Of a stretch of 15,381 nt of DNA, positions 1 to 8,469 are shown piece after piece. Numbering within the stretch: the first letter of the stretch is position 1; each line of letters starts with the position of its first letter. Origin of the DNA: Amoeboradix gromovi (taxonomy: Eukaryota; Sanchytriomycota; Sanchytriomycetes; Sanchytriales; Sanchytriaceae). Position numbers and translations under genes: made by a program. Under the pieces are notes generated by a model, which saw nothing but the letters and a program-made list of their open reading frames with translations, was not told the origin of the DNA and made no database searches. Location of the stretch: assembly GCA_018985225.1 (NCBI GenBank), contig JADGIF010000194.1:1-15381 (forward strand), written 5' to 3'.

Positions 1-63
1 GTGTCACGCCATATTACATTTGGGTTGTATAGTGTTAGAGAAAGAGAGCTTGAGAAGAAGAGT

Positions 64-170
64 GATGGTACTGTACTAAGGAAGCGCAACGGGCAGAAAA
101 GTGTATATCATCTATTAATTGGATATTCTCAACAGGGTTGCTAAATGACTCTCTTGGTGAGAAGTGTGAT
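64..170 (+). pseudogene. Degenerate fragment of the 5' end of the DHHC (PFA4-like) gene
   Basis: Bases 126-168 align with 1182-1225, the start of the DHHC gene, at about 35 of 44 positions, including an exact 15-mer (ttggtgagaagtgtg). A weaker match, gtgatggta at 64 and at 1111, keeps nearly the same offset (about 1,050 bp), so the homology probably extends upstream. The copy lacks one base relative to the DHHC start region, which breaks the frame between its ATG and the GEKC codons. Beyond about position 170 the similarity fades and no membrane or DHHC coding sequence follows. I read it as the remnant of a tandem duplication of the gene's 5' end. A shared repeat into which the gene start has been captured is possible. 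Confidence 0.5.
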
Positions 171-225
171 GTAGCATTATATATGCATGTATATCGTTAT
201 TTAGTGCGGCCAAGGAGTGGTATAA

Positions 226-311
226 GCGCGACTAACTGCTGTAGCCGATCGACAGGTACTTTTATTTTCTCTGTGGTGACTCCGGATTTTCTGGCAAATC
301 GGAGTAGTTAG
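226..311 (-). repeat. Dispersed hairpin repeat, inverted copy (left arm of pair 1)
   Basis: This segment is the reverse-complement relative of the repeat at 505-600. It shares the blocks tgtagccg, ttttctctgtgg and gattttct..aaatc. At 279-305 it can fold into a stem of about 10 bp (actcc, one bulged g, gattt; then aaatcggagt) around the loop tctggc. With 505-600 it forms an inverted pair about 190 bp apart. Similar copies occur at 7627-7722, 8470-8575 and 15117-15160. Confidence 0.55.
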
Positions 312-504
312 TGAGGAGTACACAATTGATACTTCAATCATTTCATATGCAATTCTTCTTCATATTTTTGATGGGAGTATTTCTAGGATCCTCTTTCATT
401 CTACCTGGTATGGCACTAACGCGTGAAAGTGCCTTTTGTGTGCTGAGCACCCAAACTCCCTTGAAATTTGTAAAATGTAGTAGGTTTGAAAATTATCCTA
501 GTTG

Positions 505-1016
505 CTCGTTAAAAGTCCTGATTTCGGAGAAAATCGAGAATTTCCACAGAGAAACTAGCAATGCTAGATGCTCCGTTGCAGCGATTGCTCACACTTTCAC
601 TACCCTGAGGCAGGATTAAATAAGGATGCAGATACTTGATGTATATGTTCCTTGCTGCCATATGGTCTCTATTGTCGCACATATTGTAAGACCAAGAGCA
701 TACTAATTATTAAATAAATGGTTTATAGGTTTATTTTATCGTTGATCTCTTTTGAGAACGGGTTGATATACATCTAATTGTTCCATGTTGAGCCAGTTCC
801 TCAATGTTGATGAATGTATACTACAACTATTAGTTCTTTAGGTTTGACATATTCGGGATTAAATCCATTAATTCCATTTACCATTGTGAAAATGAAGAAT
901 ATTGAGTATTTAAGCTATTGGAAAAATGATGAAATTATATAAAAATGTATAAAAACTCGCGATAAATGATTTATTCAAAAAACAATCGAGTTTTTTTGGT
1001 CCCTTTTACTCGTAGG
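505..1016 (+). repeat. Dispersed ~500-bp repeat unit, copy 1 (upstream of the DHHC gene)
   Basis: The unit starts with the hairpin repeat (cgttaaaagtcctgattt, then gagaaaatcgagaa, then cacagagaaact). It continues through the blocks ttgctgcca, ccagttcctcaatgttgatg and tatttaagctattggaaaa, and ends in a block containing atgatttattcaa and caatcgag. The same blocks recur in the same order at 15117-15381, in a more compact version. In the last ~85 bases the two copies agree at roughly four positions in five. The blocks are also traceable, more decayed, at 8470-8788, and the last block alone at 3335-3388. No protein-coding signal is evident. It could be a non-autonomous mobile element, a solo terminal repeat, or a subtelomere-type repeat. 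Confidence 0.6.
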
Positions 1017-1173
1017 AAACCAATCGAATACATTGATATCGCGCAATATTATATTCAGGTGATAAAATTTAATAGTGGACATAGAGCAGATTAGTCTGTG
1101 CGGTACAACGGTGATGGTATCATCCTACATATGCATACTTGGGCAGATAGAATCTTCAGTGCAGCATCTCTGA

Positions 1174-2202
1174 ATGGCATCTTCTCAACGGGGTTCTTAC
1201 ATGGCATCCTTTGGTGAGAAGTGTGTTATACTGTTTGTTATATTTCTGATAACATTTATACCGATATCATCGGAAATTGTAGTCTGGATACCGTGGCTGG
1301 AGCAGCACAACAGGAACAAATACATTTACCTGCTGCCATACAACCTAACAGTGCTCTCTATTTGGATAAACTACTTTCTGTCGGTATACATAGCACCGGG
1401 AAATCCACCGGATGACTGGAAGCCATCTGAGGAAATCAAGGAACTGAAGAAGTCGCAGAATAAGCCCAGATACTGCCAGGTCTGCAGGAATTATAAACCA
1501 CCTCGATCACATCACTGCTCTGCCTGCGATGTTTGCATATGCAAGATGGACCATCACTGTCCTTGGATAGGTTCCTGTGTCGGTTTTAAGAACCAGGGCT
1601 TCTTTATTCGATTTATCGTCAGCGCTTCTTTAGGGACGTTTATTACTCTTGTTCTTCACTGTTGGCGGGTTTACGAGTGGTCGAGATACCCCTACAACCC
1701 TTGGATACATAGCGATGACGGATTTAGACTCATATTCTTTATAATTGTCAATTTCTTACTCTCCATTTTTGTCTTTGTCCCAGTTAGCTTTCTTATGGCT
1801 AATCACATATACTATATCATGTATAATCTTACTACAATAGAGGATTTAGAAAAGAACAGAAGCTTGGTGGTCGAAGTAGATGGAGTTGTTAAGCATCTGG
1901 AAAAACCTTACGATGTTGGCAAATACAACAACATTTCAGCAGTTTTAGGAAGCAGCTGGTACTTGTGGTGGTTTCCAACACGTATAATTGGTGATGGAGT
2001 CTACTTTCCCATGCGGGTATCTTTTGTAGAACTAAAAGAGAAGGAAGACGTAGAAGAACTTCAACCGCATGTAAGGCGAGGTAGTGAAGGATACGAAATT
2101 GATGCTGATGTGCTGCATCGTCGATTATTAAATGATTGCGAGGAATTTAGCGAAGATGATGAAGATTTGACTTTATTTGAGCTCCGAAAGAAGTTGAACT
2201 AG
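1174..2202 (+). CDS. PFA4: DHHC-type protein S-palmitoyltransferase, Pfa4/ZDHHC6-like
   Basis: The enzyme attaches palmitate to cysteines of membrane proteins, typically at the endoplasmic reticulum for this subfamily. The 342-residue product has hydrophobic segments near residues 17-33, 51-73, 146-164 and 184-206, giving the usual four-span layout. The cysteine-rich domain (about 99-149) contains paired CxxC and HHC motifs and the catalytic D126-H127-H128-C129, followed by PW. A TTxE motif (LTTIEDLE) follows the last span. The C-terminal part has PYDxGxxxN, a tryptophan cluster and GDGxxFP, all typical of Pfa4 and ZDHHC6. The tail is acidic. Two in-frame ATGs, at 1174 and 1201, both encode Met-Ala-Ser, and the second would give 333 residues, so the true start is uncertain. 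A degenerate copy of this 5' end lies about 1 kb upstream. No introns are needed. The symbol rests on family resemblance. Confidence 0.92.
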   Translation: MASSQRGSYMASFGEKCVILFVIFLITFIPISSEIVVWIPWLEQHNRNKYIYLLPYNLTVLSIWINYFLSVYIAPGNPPDDWKPSEEIKELKKSQNKPRYCQVCRNYKPPRSHHCSACDVCICKMDHHCPWIGSCVGFKNQGFFIRFIVSASLGTFITLVLHCWRVYEWSRYPYNPWIHSDDGFRLIFFIIVNFLLSIFVFVPVSFLMANHIYYIMYNLTTIEDLEKNRSLVVEVDGVVKHLEKPYDVGKYNNISAVLGSSWYLWWFPTRIIGDGVYFPMRVSFVELKEKEDVEELQPHVRRGSEGYEIDADVLHRRLLNDCEEFSEDDEDLTLFELRKKLN

Positions 2203-2398
2203 GAGGTATCAATTAAAGATTTTTTGTATTATTAATAAATAGTTTGTAAATCATTTCAAGATTAGAGCTAGCCTTCGATGTGAGTTTGCTTAAATCTCCG
2301 CACATGCGTTTAAATAACTGGGACACGTTCTTCGAATTACGGAGTATGTTTTTCAAATTTGGCAAAATTTAAAGATGAGAAATTAACATTAATCGGTG

Positions 2399-2911
2399 AT
2401 GCTAAGGGGATTATTTACTAAACGAATGAGTTCAATAAAATCCGTCCACGACTTCACTGTTAAAGGAATCGAAGGAAAACCACAATCCTTAAGCAGCTAC
2501 AAGGGCAAAGCGCTACTGATTGTGAACGTTGCATCTAATTGTGGGTATACAAAACAATACACAGGGTTGCAGGAAATTCAAGAGAAATACAAGGGTAAGT
2601 TAGAAGTGTTAGGTTTTCCATGTAACCAATTCGGAGGACAGGAACCTGGGACCAACGAAGAGATTCAAGAATTCTGTACCAAGAAGTTTAGCGTTACTTT
2701 TCCACTTTACGATAAGATTGATGTGAACGGACCCAACACTGATCCATTATACAAATATTTGAAATCCGAGAAAAGTGGATTGATTACTGATGACATCAAA
2801 TGGAATTTTTCCAAATTTTTAATTGATAAGAACGGTAAACCTGTTAAGAGATATGGATCTGGTACTGAACCAAAGGATATTCAGAAAGACATTGATGGAT
2901 TGTTAAAGTAA
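2399..2911 (+). CDS. Glutathione peroxidase-like thiol peroxidase, with alternative mitochondrial/cytosolic starts
   Basis: The enzyme reduces hydrogen and lipid hydroperoxides. The 170-residue product starts at the ATG at 2399. The peroxidatic residue is Cys48 in ASNCGYT, not selenocysteine. The other tetrad residues are visible: Gln81 in FGGQEPG and Trp135-Asn136 in KWNF. Cys93 (EFC) occupies the place of the resolving cysteine of thioredoxin-dependent family members such as yeast Hyr1, so thioredoxin is the likelier electron donor. The first nine residues (MLRGLFTKR) are basic, hydrophobic and free of acidic residues, like a short mitochondrial presequence. A second ATG at 2426 starts a 161-residue form at the usual family N-terminus. 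Leaky scanning or alternative transcription starts could make both forms, which is inferred. It lies 196 bp after the DHHC gene and is convergent with the HECT gene. The sequence CNQFGGQEPGTNEE is closer to plant, protist or bacterial forms than to ascomycete ones. Confidence 0.94.
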   Translation: MLRGLFTKRMSSIKSVHDFTVKGIEGKPQSLSSYKGKALLIVNVASNCGYTKQYTGLQEIQEKYKGKLEVLGFPCNQFGGQEPGTNEEIQEFCTKKFSVTFPLYDKIDVNGPNTDPLYKYLKSEKSGLITDDIKWNFSKFLIDKNGKPVKRYGSGTEPKDIQKDIDGLLK

Positions 2912-3440
2912 ATGATTCCATTACACTTTTGCTCCTGTATTTAGAGCCATTCTGAGAAAGCTTTTGCCTTAAGCCCTTCTTTACTTACCCTGAGCTTAAT
3001 GTTTTATGTATTTTTTATCTCCCTGTAGACCTTATGGATATTAAGCTTAACATGGTTTTACTGAGATACCTTTGTCTTATCAGCTAGTGATTAGGAAAAT
3101 AATACGCATCATTTTTTTCCAACCTGATGATAAGTATCACAGAAATTCAAATCTCTGCATACAGAAGCATCGGATGATTACATTAGCCCACGCAAACTCT
3201 CTTTCAAGGGAAATGCTCTGTTACTAGCTATTATTACCACTTCAGCTGTGGCATGATTTACAAATGTAGTATTTGGTGCTAATACTTTCCTTCTGAACAA
3301 CCAATTAGTCTTTGTTTGGTGTTTTGGACGGCATTGCTCATGTATTCACGATAGATGATTTATTTAATAAAAATCACTAGCTGTTGTTGATAAGGAGTAT
3401 GAAAGCACAAGCGCTATTCATGTTATCTTTTTACTCCGTA
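2912..3440. other. Intergenic stretch between convergent genes, with one repeat trace
   Basis: This is the shared 3' side of the peroxidase and HECT genes. I see no open frame of useful length and no RNA gene. Several T-rich runs could serve 3'-end formation. Around 3335-3388 it contains a relative of the terminal block of the dispersed repeat, listed separately. Confidence 0.6.
3335..3388 (+). repeat. Partial copy of the terminal block of the dispersed repeat
   Basis: The segment catgtattcacgata followed by atgatttatttaa resembles the end of the repeat at 15335-15379 (catgctaattcgcgatg, then atgatttattcaa). About three of four positions agree over roughly 45 bases, with one small gap. The upstream blocks of the repeat are not recognisable here. 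Confidence 0.35.
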
Positions 3441-6400
3441 TCATGACAAATGAAATCCGCTAGCTTCTCTCATACTAAACATCAAGTCTCTCTTCAAGTC
3501 TTCCTTATTTGAATATCTTTTAATCTTTAAGTAATGCGAGCAGGTCATCACACTTGGCAATCCATTGTCTTTAACTACAATCTTCAATTTTGGGTCCAGT
3601 TTGTCCCACTCATTGTGAGGCAATTTGCCGCTCGCGCTGACAAACATCAAAAACTCTTTCTGCTCCTTGTAATTAAATTCACTCATTATAGTAACACACA
3701 TCATGTATAAGTCATCATTAAAGGCTAGTCCTGACCCACATTCAACATGCTTACTTAATTCTAAATTAGTTATTATTACCCTGCACTGTCCATTTAGTTG
3801 AATTTATTGTAAGTAGTTCATATAGCTCATCTGCTCGTAATGCCACCATTAATGTCATTGGTATCACTTTTGCAATACCTTGTTTCATGGCCTCTATCAC
3901 TGGTTTTATGCCTTTGTTAAATGTAGCATCTAAGAGTAGCTCAACATATTCATCAATTCTGTCGTTTGTAACTATTTCATTCTCTAAATCGTCTCTTAAA
4001 AGCATTGCGGTCCCGGGATAATGCCACGTAATGTGGAACTCATTTATATCCATTCCGCCTCTACAACCAGTAACCAGCTGCATCACTTCAGGTAATATTA
4101 ACTTCAGATCCTTCTCAGTTGGTGTGATGTTCCTGAGCAGCAGTTTAAGAAAGATTAAGTTGATTTCGAGCTCCAAGTTGTAGTTGTTAATGATACCTTG
4201 AGCTATAAATGAGCCCATAATCTTGTACAAATAGATATGAGTGCTGTCATTTGTTAGACCATATGGAAGGGGATAGTCAGTTGCAGTAAACAGCTGCATT
4301 TGAGTATCTTTGAACCCATGACAACACAAAGTGTAAAACTCGTTGGTGCAGCCAACTCCTGTTCCTACTTCATTATAAAAACTGATTTGCACATTCATAT
4401 ACTGCTGCTCGATTATTTTAATCAGCGATGCCATGAGTTTTTGTCTCGATATTTGAATTTTAATCTTGTTGTGCTTCTTCTTAATGAACATTAAACGCGT
4501 CTTCAAGGGAATTGTCCATGGTATTACAGTTATTATAGTGTATAGCCAGTGTGGTATAACGTTGCACTTCATTGTGTATGTCTTTAGTTGCAATAAAGCC
4601 ATAATTGAAGTATACCTGTTGATCTCGTCCAAGTTATTTTCAGCTACAATTCTGCACAAAACCTGAATTAAGTCATCTCGCTTATTTAACACACAGACTT
4701 CCTTTTCTATTCTACTAGTAGATCCGATTGTATTTAGTGCTATTGGATCCTCTTCAAGAAACTCATTTAAAGCACCAATTACAGATAAATTGCTATTTAA
4801 TTCAGTAGAGCCATGAACGAATTGAATCTGATGTTCAGTAGAAGGGCTGTCTACATTTTTGTACGGCAGTTCCTCATTAAGCATTGGTGGTAACGAATCG
4901 ACATAGCTTAAAGGCAACTTGTAATCCCTGTTGATGTAGATTATTTTTTTGTTGGAATGCGAGTTGGCATGGGCATGTATTTGTTGGAATAGATTGTTCA
5001 ACTGACTGTGAACGATAGATGAAGAGGAGGATGATTCACTACCCTCTTCAATCTCATGCAAATCTTTAATTTGAGACGCATTAGCAACAGGTACATCCAC
5101 AGCTGCATCAATCTCACTCTCTTCCATTTCAACACTATGGTCAACTTTCATTATTTCATCCTCGTGGTAAGCCAAATCTACATCCACACCGAGTTCATGA
5201 ATACTGTCCATGTCTATATCTTCATCCTCGTGCTCTTCTTCCATTCCCGCATTCTCCTCTAGCCTTATTTCCATCTCTTCTTCGATGCCTTCATGTTCGT
5301 CCTCATTTAAATTCGCCATTCGCTCTTTAATTCTGTTCATAATCGAAAACAGAGGGTCGTTATAATCCACGATTTGGTGCAATAAGACATGGCGTGGCAC
5401 TCTGAGTATGGAATTGTTGAGCTTAATGTTTACAGGTGTTTGAGGGAAGTTGATAATATTTATGTCACAATAGTAGTACAAGTACTTGACGCATTCTATG
5501 AAATGATCGTTTTTAACTAATGCAGAACAATTAGAGTCTTTGAGCAAATTTGACTTGAACAATTCATAGGGCGTGTAATCTGATGTGTATACATTAAGAG
5601 GAATAGAAGTAGATAATTCAACCGCGTTAGCAACCAATGCATCACTGGATATATCTATAGCGCTAGGCAGCCATCCATGTCTGATGCATTCCATATGCAG
5701 AGAATGCTTTTTAATTAGACTAACACACTCATCGACGCATATGCTGTTGCGTATTAGTATCGATAAGGACATACAGTAAATGTTATGGTATTCAAAACTG
5801 TAGGGCAGATGTGATAGAATGTTTTTCATCTTAGGCAAGTGCTGAATAGCAGGCAATAGGTGAGCAACCAAGAAATGTACACCGGTGTCATCGGTCATCA
5901 GGTACCAGGACAGCGCTTGGTTTGTATAATCAATCGGAATGTCATGAACATTTGACAATATTTGATGAATGCATTGAGGCAAAAGAGGATGTTGCGCGTA
6001 TTTGACAATCTTAGAAATGGCATTAAACAGGGCACTGGAATACTTTCCTTGTAGGCAATTGTTAAATAGCTCATTGGACAAGTGGATAATAAGCTTTATC
6101 AAGTTAGACTTGTCATCGGAATTGATCGACGGTTTAGACAACAGAGATTGACAAAGATCTATTAGACCGTCATTGTTTAATTGCAAGGCGTAAATGACAT
6201 GTATTAGTTGAGGGATGTCTAAACTTAAGAAATTGTACTTTATGGATTGAATTGATACCACACACAAATCCTCAAGTTGTATTGTGGAATCAAGGTTAGT
6301 CCATATAAACTGTATCCATTCGGAGTATTTGAATAGACGAAACTGCTTGATAGTTTTGATGATTTGGTTAAAAATAATGACGTTATGAACAAGTGGAGAC

Positions 6401-6624
6401 ACTTTTAACAACAGCATGGGATGGATATCAAATAAAGTTACCAAGATGGAATGGTGCGTAACATGAGGGATGGTAATGTCTATCAGTTGCTGCAAAAGTT
6501 TCTGGTGATACAACATTTCCAAATCTTCTTCCTGCATAAAATTTAGTTCTTGTTGAATCTCATCCAGAATAAAAGGCCGAAGCTCTGGATATTGCTGCAT
6601 TTGATCAAAATATGATTGAAGCAT
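3441..6624 (-). CDS. HECT-type E3 ubiquitin ligase, UFD4/TRIP12-like, two exons joined across a 19-nt intron
   Basis: HECT ligases take ubiquitin from an E2 onto a catalytic cysteine and pass it to substrates; UFD4/TRIP12 relatives act in ubiquitin-fusion and N-degron degradation. Coding exons are 6624-3780 and 3760-3441, giving 1,054 residues. The first ~430 residues are leucine-rich and probably helical. Residues ~431-535 are strongly acidic and end in a serine run. The HECT domain occupies about 700-1054: NEVGTGVG near 748 is the family entry motif, VMTC supplies the catalytic Cys1022, and the protein ends FHLS as TRIP12 does. Unspliced, exon 1 reads into a stop just after WTVQ, leaving the C-lobe in another frame. 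The start is the first in-frame ATG, at 6624; the open frame extends upstream only to a TTG at 6660. At 1,054 residues it is shorter than yeast Ufd4. Its start codon is 42 bp from that of the divergent RRM gene. Confidence 0.88.
3761..3779 (-). other. Probable 19-nt spliceosomal intron in the HECT gene
   Basis: On the - strand the sequence is GTAATAATAACTAATTTAG: it starts GT, ends AG and holds a branch-site-like AACTAAT. Its length is not a multiple of three and it contains an in-frame stop, so it cannot be read through. Removing exactly these bases joins WTVQ to ELSKHVECGSG in frame with the C-lobe. The distance from the conserved Trp to the SEF motif then becomes 33 residues, which agrees with my recollection of the corresponding stretch in Ufd4. 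Alternatives are a one-base frameshift mutation or sequencing error, either of which would leave six extra residues, or programmed frameshifting. Confidence 0.7.
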
Positions 6625-6666
6625 GTTAGAGGAGGAGTCTTGACTTTTTAATTTGATCAAACCTCC
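6625..6666. promoter_or_regulatory. Very short divergent promoter between the HECT and RRM genes
   Basis: Only 42 bp separate the two start codons. The stretch contains a purine-rich gaggaggag run and an AT-rich centre (tttttaatttgatcaaa) but no clear TATA box. Promoter elements must either be shared here or lie inside the opposite coding sequences. An unrecognised upstream exon of either gene would change this picture. Confidence 0.5.
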
Positions 6667-6993
6667 ATGTCCGAATCAAATGTTGATCAAAGAAGTGTTT
6701 ATGTTGGAAATGTAGATTATGGAGTAACCAGTGAAGAACTAGGATTACTGTTTAAATCAGCTGGCAAAGTAAATAGAGTAACCATTTTGACAACTCATAA
6801 AGGACAGCCCAAAGGTTTTGCATATGTAGAATTTGCAGAGGTGGAAGCTGTTGAAAAAGCATTGCAGTTAAATGGTGAAGTATTAAGTAATAGGTTACTA
6901 AAAGTTAGTGCAAAACGGGGAAACATACCTGGAAGAGGAAGAGGTGGTAGAGGACGAGGTGGTAGAGGACGATCAAGAGGCAAACCTTATTGA
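6667..6993 (+). CDS. PAB2: Small nuclear poly(A)-binding RRM protein, Pab2/PABPN1-like, with a C-terminal RGG tail
   Basis: Pab2/PABPN1 proteins bind nascent poly(A) tails in the nucleus and act in 3'-end processing and exosome-linked RNA decay. The 108-residue product is a single RRM (about 9-83) with RNP2 VYVGNV at 11-16 and RNP1 KGFAYVEF at 49-56. A glycine-arginine tail follows from residue 86 and ends in PY, as fission-yeast Pab2 does. [12 protein letters not shown] and KVNRVTIL match that family closely, so I prefer it over generic RRM proteins. The N-terminal acidic and coiled-coil part of Pab2/PABPN1 is missing; only eight residues precede the RRM. Part of the RGG tail is encoded by an exact 15-nt tandem duplication (6943-6957 and 6958-6972), a plausible source of length variation. 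It is divergent from the HECT gene. The symbol is by resemblance. Confidence 0.88.
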   Translation: MSESNVDQRSVYVGNVDYGVTSEELGLLFKSAGKVNRVTILTTHKGQPKGFAYVEFAEVEAVEKALQLNGEVLSNRLLKVSAKRGNIPGRGRGGRGRGGRGRSRGKPY

Positions 6994-7861
6994 ATTTTGA
7001 TTGCAGATCATGTAGTAAATCTATATACATTTATTATGCAGCATGCAGATCATAATTGTAAGCACAGAGACCATGGAATCTAAATACTAGTAAATGAAAG
7101 AGCACCTGATAAGTTAAGTGTAAAAAGTAAACGAAGTCAGGAATTCAATAGTTCAATCACGGTGTATATGAATTCCGTAACATTTGAGACACCAAACACA
7201 GAGATCACACCAAATATTTGCAATAAGGATTCATAACATGAAAAGCAACAGCGATTACATGAATTTACCGCTCCAACATACTCTCTTTCTGAGTTTCGTG
7301 ACTACATAAAACCTCGACATTCATTCTTTTCATCTATTGCAATAGCCAGGATATTTTAAATGTAAAAACCCCCAATTAATGTAGAGCCCGCTCCTCCACG
7401 ATTAAGTCTGGTTTAAAAATGAAATTATCGCCAAAAAAATGGAGCGATATTTGTAAAATGAAATGAATCACTATTTACTGGTCAAACGTCAACCTAAAGA
7501 AAAACGATTTGTTAAAATATGTTCGCATAGCTTGTCATTTACATTTAAAGCAATAGAGACGAAATAGTACCAAGGAAATAAACTTGAAATATGTACACCC
7601 ATATTTAATCTCACCCAGAGTTATAGGTATGAGCAAACGTTGTAGCCGGGCGATTAGTATTGTGAGTTTTTCTCTGGTAATCCTTGATTTTCTCGTAAAT
7701 CAGGACTTTTGATAAGTAGCTATCCCAACGTTAATTATGGATGGAAGCCGGCCGTTTCAGCATTTCTATTTCAAATCTTGCTTAATTTCATTTATGTCAC
7801 AGATGGGCTATTCTGTGGATGTTTAATCGCAGTAATTTATGGAATTTGAAGGAGGCTTGAA
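6994..7861. other. Long intergenic stretch upstream of the orphan acylated-protein gene
   Basis: I find no gene in these 868 bases: stops are dense in all frames and no tRNA-like arms were seen. The right part holds the inverted repeat copy at 7627-7722. The last ~140 bp before the ATG at 7862 should contain the promoter of that gene, but no convincing TATA element was picked out. Confidence 0.55.
7627..7722 (-). repeat. Dispersed hairpin repeat, inverted copy (left arm of pair 2)
   Basis: The reverse complement of this segment matches 8470-8575 and 505-600 through the blocks aaaagtcctgattt, gagaaaatc and cagagaaa. The outer part tgagcaaacgttgtagcc matches the reverse complement of 575-597. 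At 7681-7705 a stem forms (tcct, one bulged t, gattt; loop tctcgt; then aaatcagga). The bulge is in the same place as in the 226-311 copy, with paired changes in the stem. It lies about 140 bp before the start of the 7862 gene. Confidence 0.6.
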
Positions 7862-8404
7862 ATGGGCTCATGCTGCTCGAAAGTAGAAATAGACACGGTT
7901 ACAAAGAATCAATCTAGAAAGGCAAAAGGTAAAGAGGTGGTAAAGAGCGTCTCTGCTGCTACGGCGTTTGATATACCCTCGAATGTGGATATGACCGAGA
8001 GTCAAAAGAAAAAAAGTCAACTTTCCGACCAAGGACAAGTGTTAAAACAGAAAGAAAATAACGCAAAGGAATCTGGAAAGAAGTTTGAGCCATACGCCAC
8101 GTTTGAAATACCGGTAAGAACTGAAAGCCAAACTATGAACAAAAAGTTTCCTGTGCTCTCCAGTCAAAAGCGCAAGAGAATGGAGCAAACAAGTCATAAC
8201 CAGGATCAGTTGAGGAATTATCGAGAGATACAGTTGAATGCCAAAATGAAGAAGGCTGAGCAAAATAAAAAAGGCATTATACAGAACAAGCAGGAAATGC
8301 GGAAATCAACGGATGAAAAGATAAGAATAGCTAATGCTCGCAAGAATAGCACGGCAAACGCAATTTGGTATCCAGTTTACTCGAAAAATAATATCACCAA
8401 TTAG
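7862..8404 (+). CDS. Small lysine-rich protein with an N-terminal myristoylation/palmitoylation signal, function unknown
   Basis: I do not recognise this 180-residue protein. It begins MGSCCSK: Gly2 with Ser6 fits the N-myristoyltransferase consensus, and Cys4-Cys5 beside it are typical palmitoylation sites, so attachment to the cytosolic face of a membrane is likely. No transmembrane segment is present. The rest is hydrophilic, with many Lys, Gln, Asn and Ser, and is probably largely disordered or helical. A motif occurs twice: ATAFDIP with TESQ (33-48) and ATFEIP with TESQ (79-90), each followed by a lysine-rich stretch. Residues ~125-165 (Lys/Glu/Gln-rich) could form a helix or coiled coil. 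The ATG at 7862 is chosen because the acylation signal starts exactly there. The gene lies between inverted copies of the dispersed repeat (7627-7722 and 8470-8575). The acylation is inferred from sequence only. Confidence 0.75.
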   Translation: MGSCCSKVEIDTVTKNQSRKAKGKEVVKSVSAATAFDIPSNVDMTESQKKKSQLSDQGQVLKQKENNAKESGKKFEPYATFEIPVRTESQTMNKKFPVLSSQKRKRMEQTSHNQDQLRNYREIQLNAKMKKAEQNKKGIIQNKQEMRKSTDEKIRIANARKNSTANAIWYPVYSKNNITN

Positions 8405-8436
8405 TCGCTGAATCCATGGATTGGCAAGAAACCACA

Positions 8437-8456
8437 TTAAAGTTATATCACTTTAA
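8437..8456 (+). terminator. Short perfect hairpin just after the orphan gene
   Basis: TTAAAGT and ACTTTAA form a 7-bp stem around the 6-base loop tatatc, 33 bp after the stop codon at 8402-8404. Its weak A/T stem and position suggest at most a role in 3'-end formation, and it may be chance in AT-rich sequence. Confidence 0.2.
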
Positions 8457-8469
8457 AGTTATTGAGAAT

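Noticed and set aside
311-619. Open frame of 102 codons with a hydrophobic, signal-like stretch
   Set aside because: It starts with GTG; the first ATG is at 347. Its second half is the dispersed repeat (505-600), and the matching sequence in other copies is not open in a conserved frame.
6625-6660. TTG-initiated extension of the HECT protein
   Set aside because: Nuclear eukaryotic genes rarely start at TTG. The first in-frame ATG is at 6624, and the frame closes with a stop a little further upstream.
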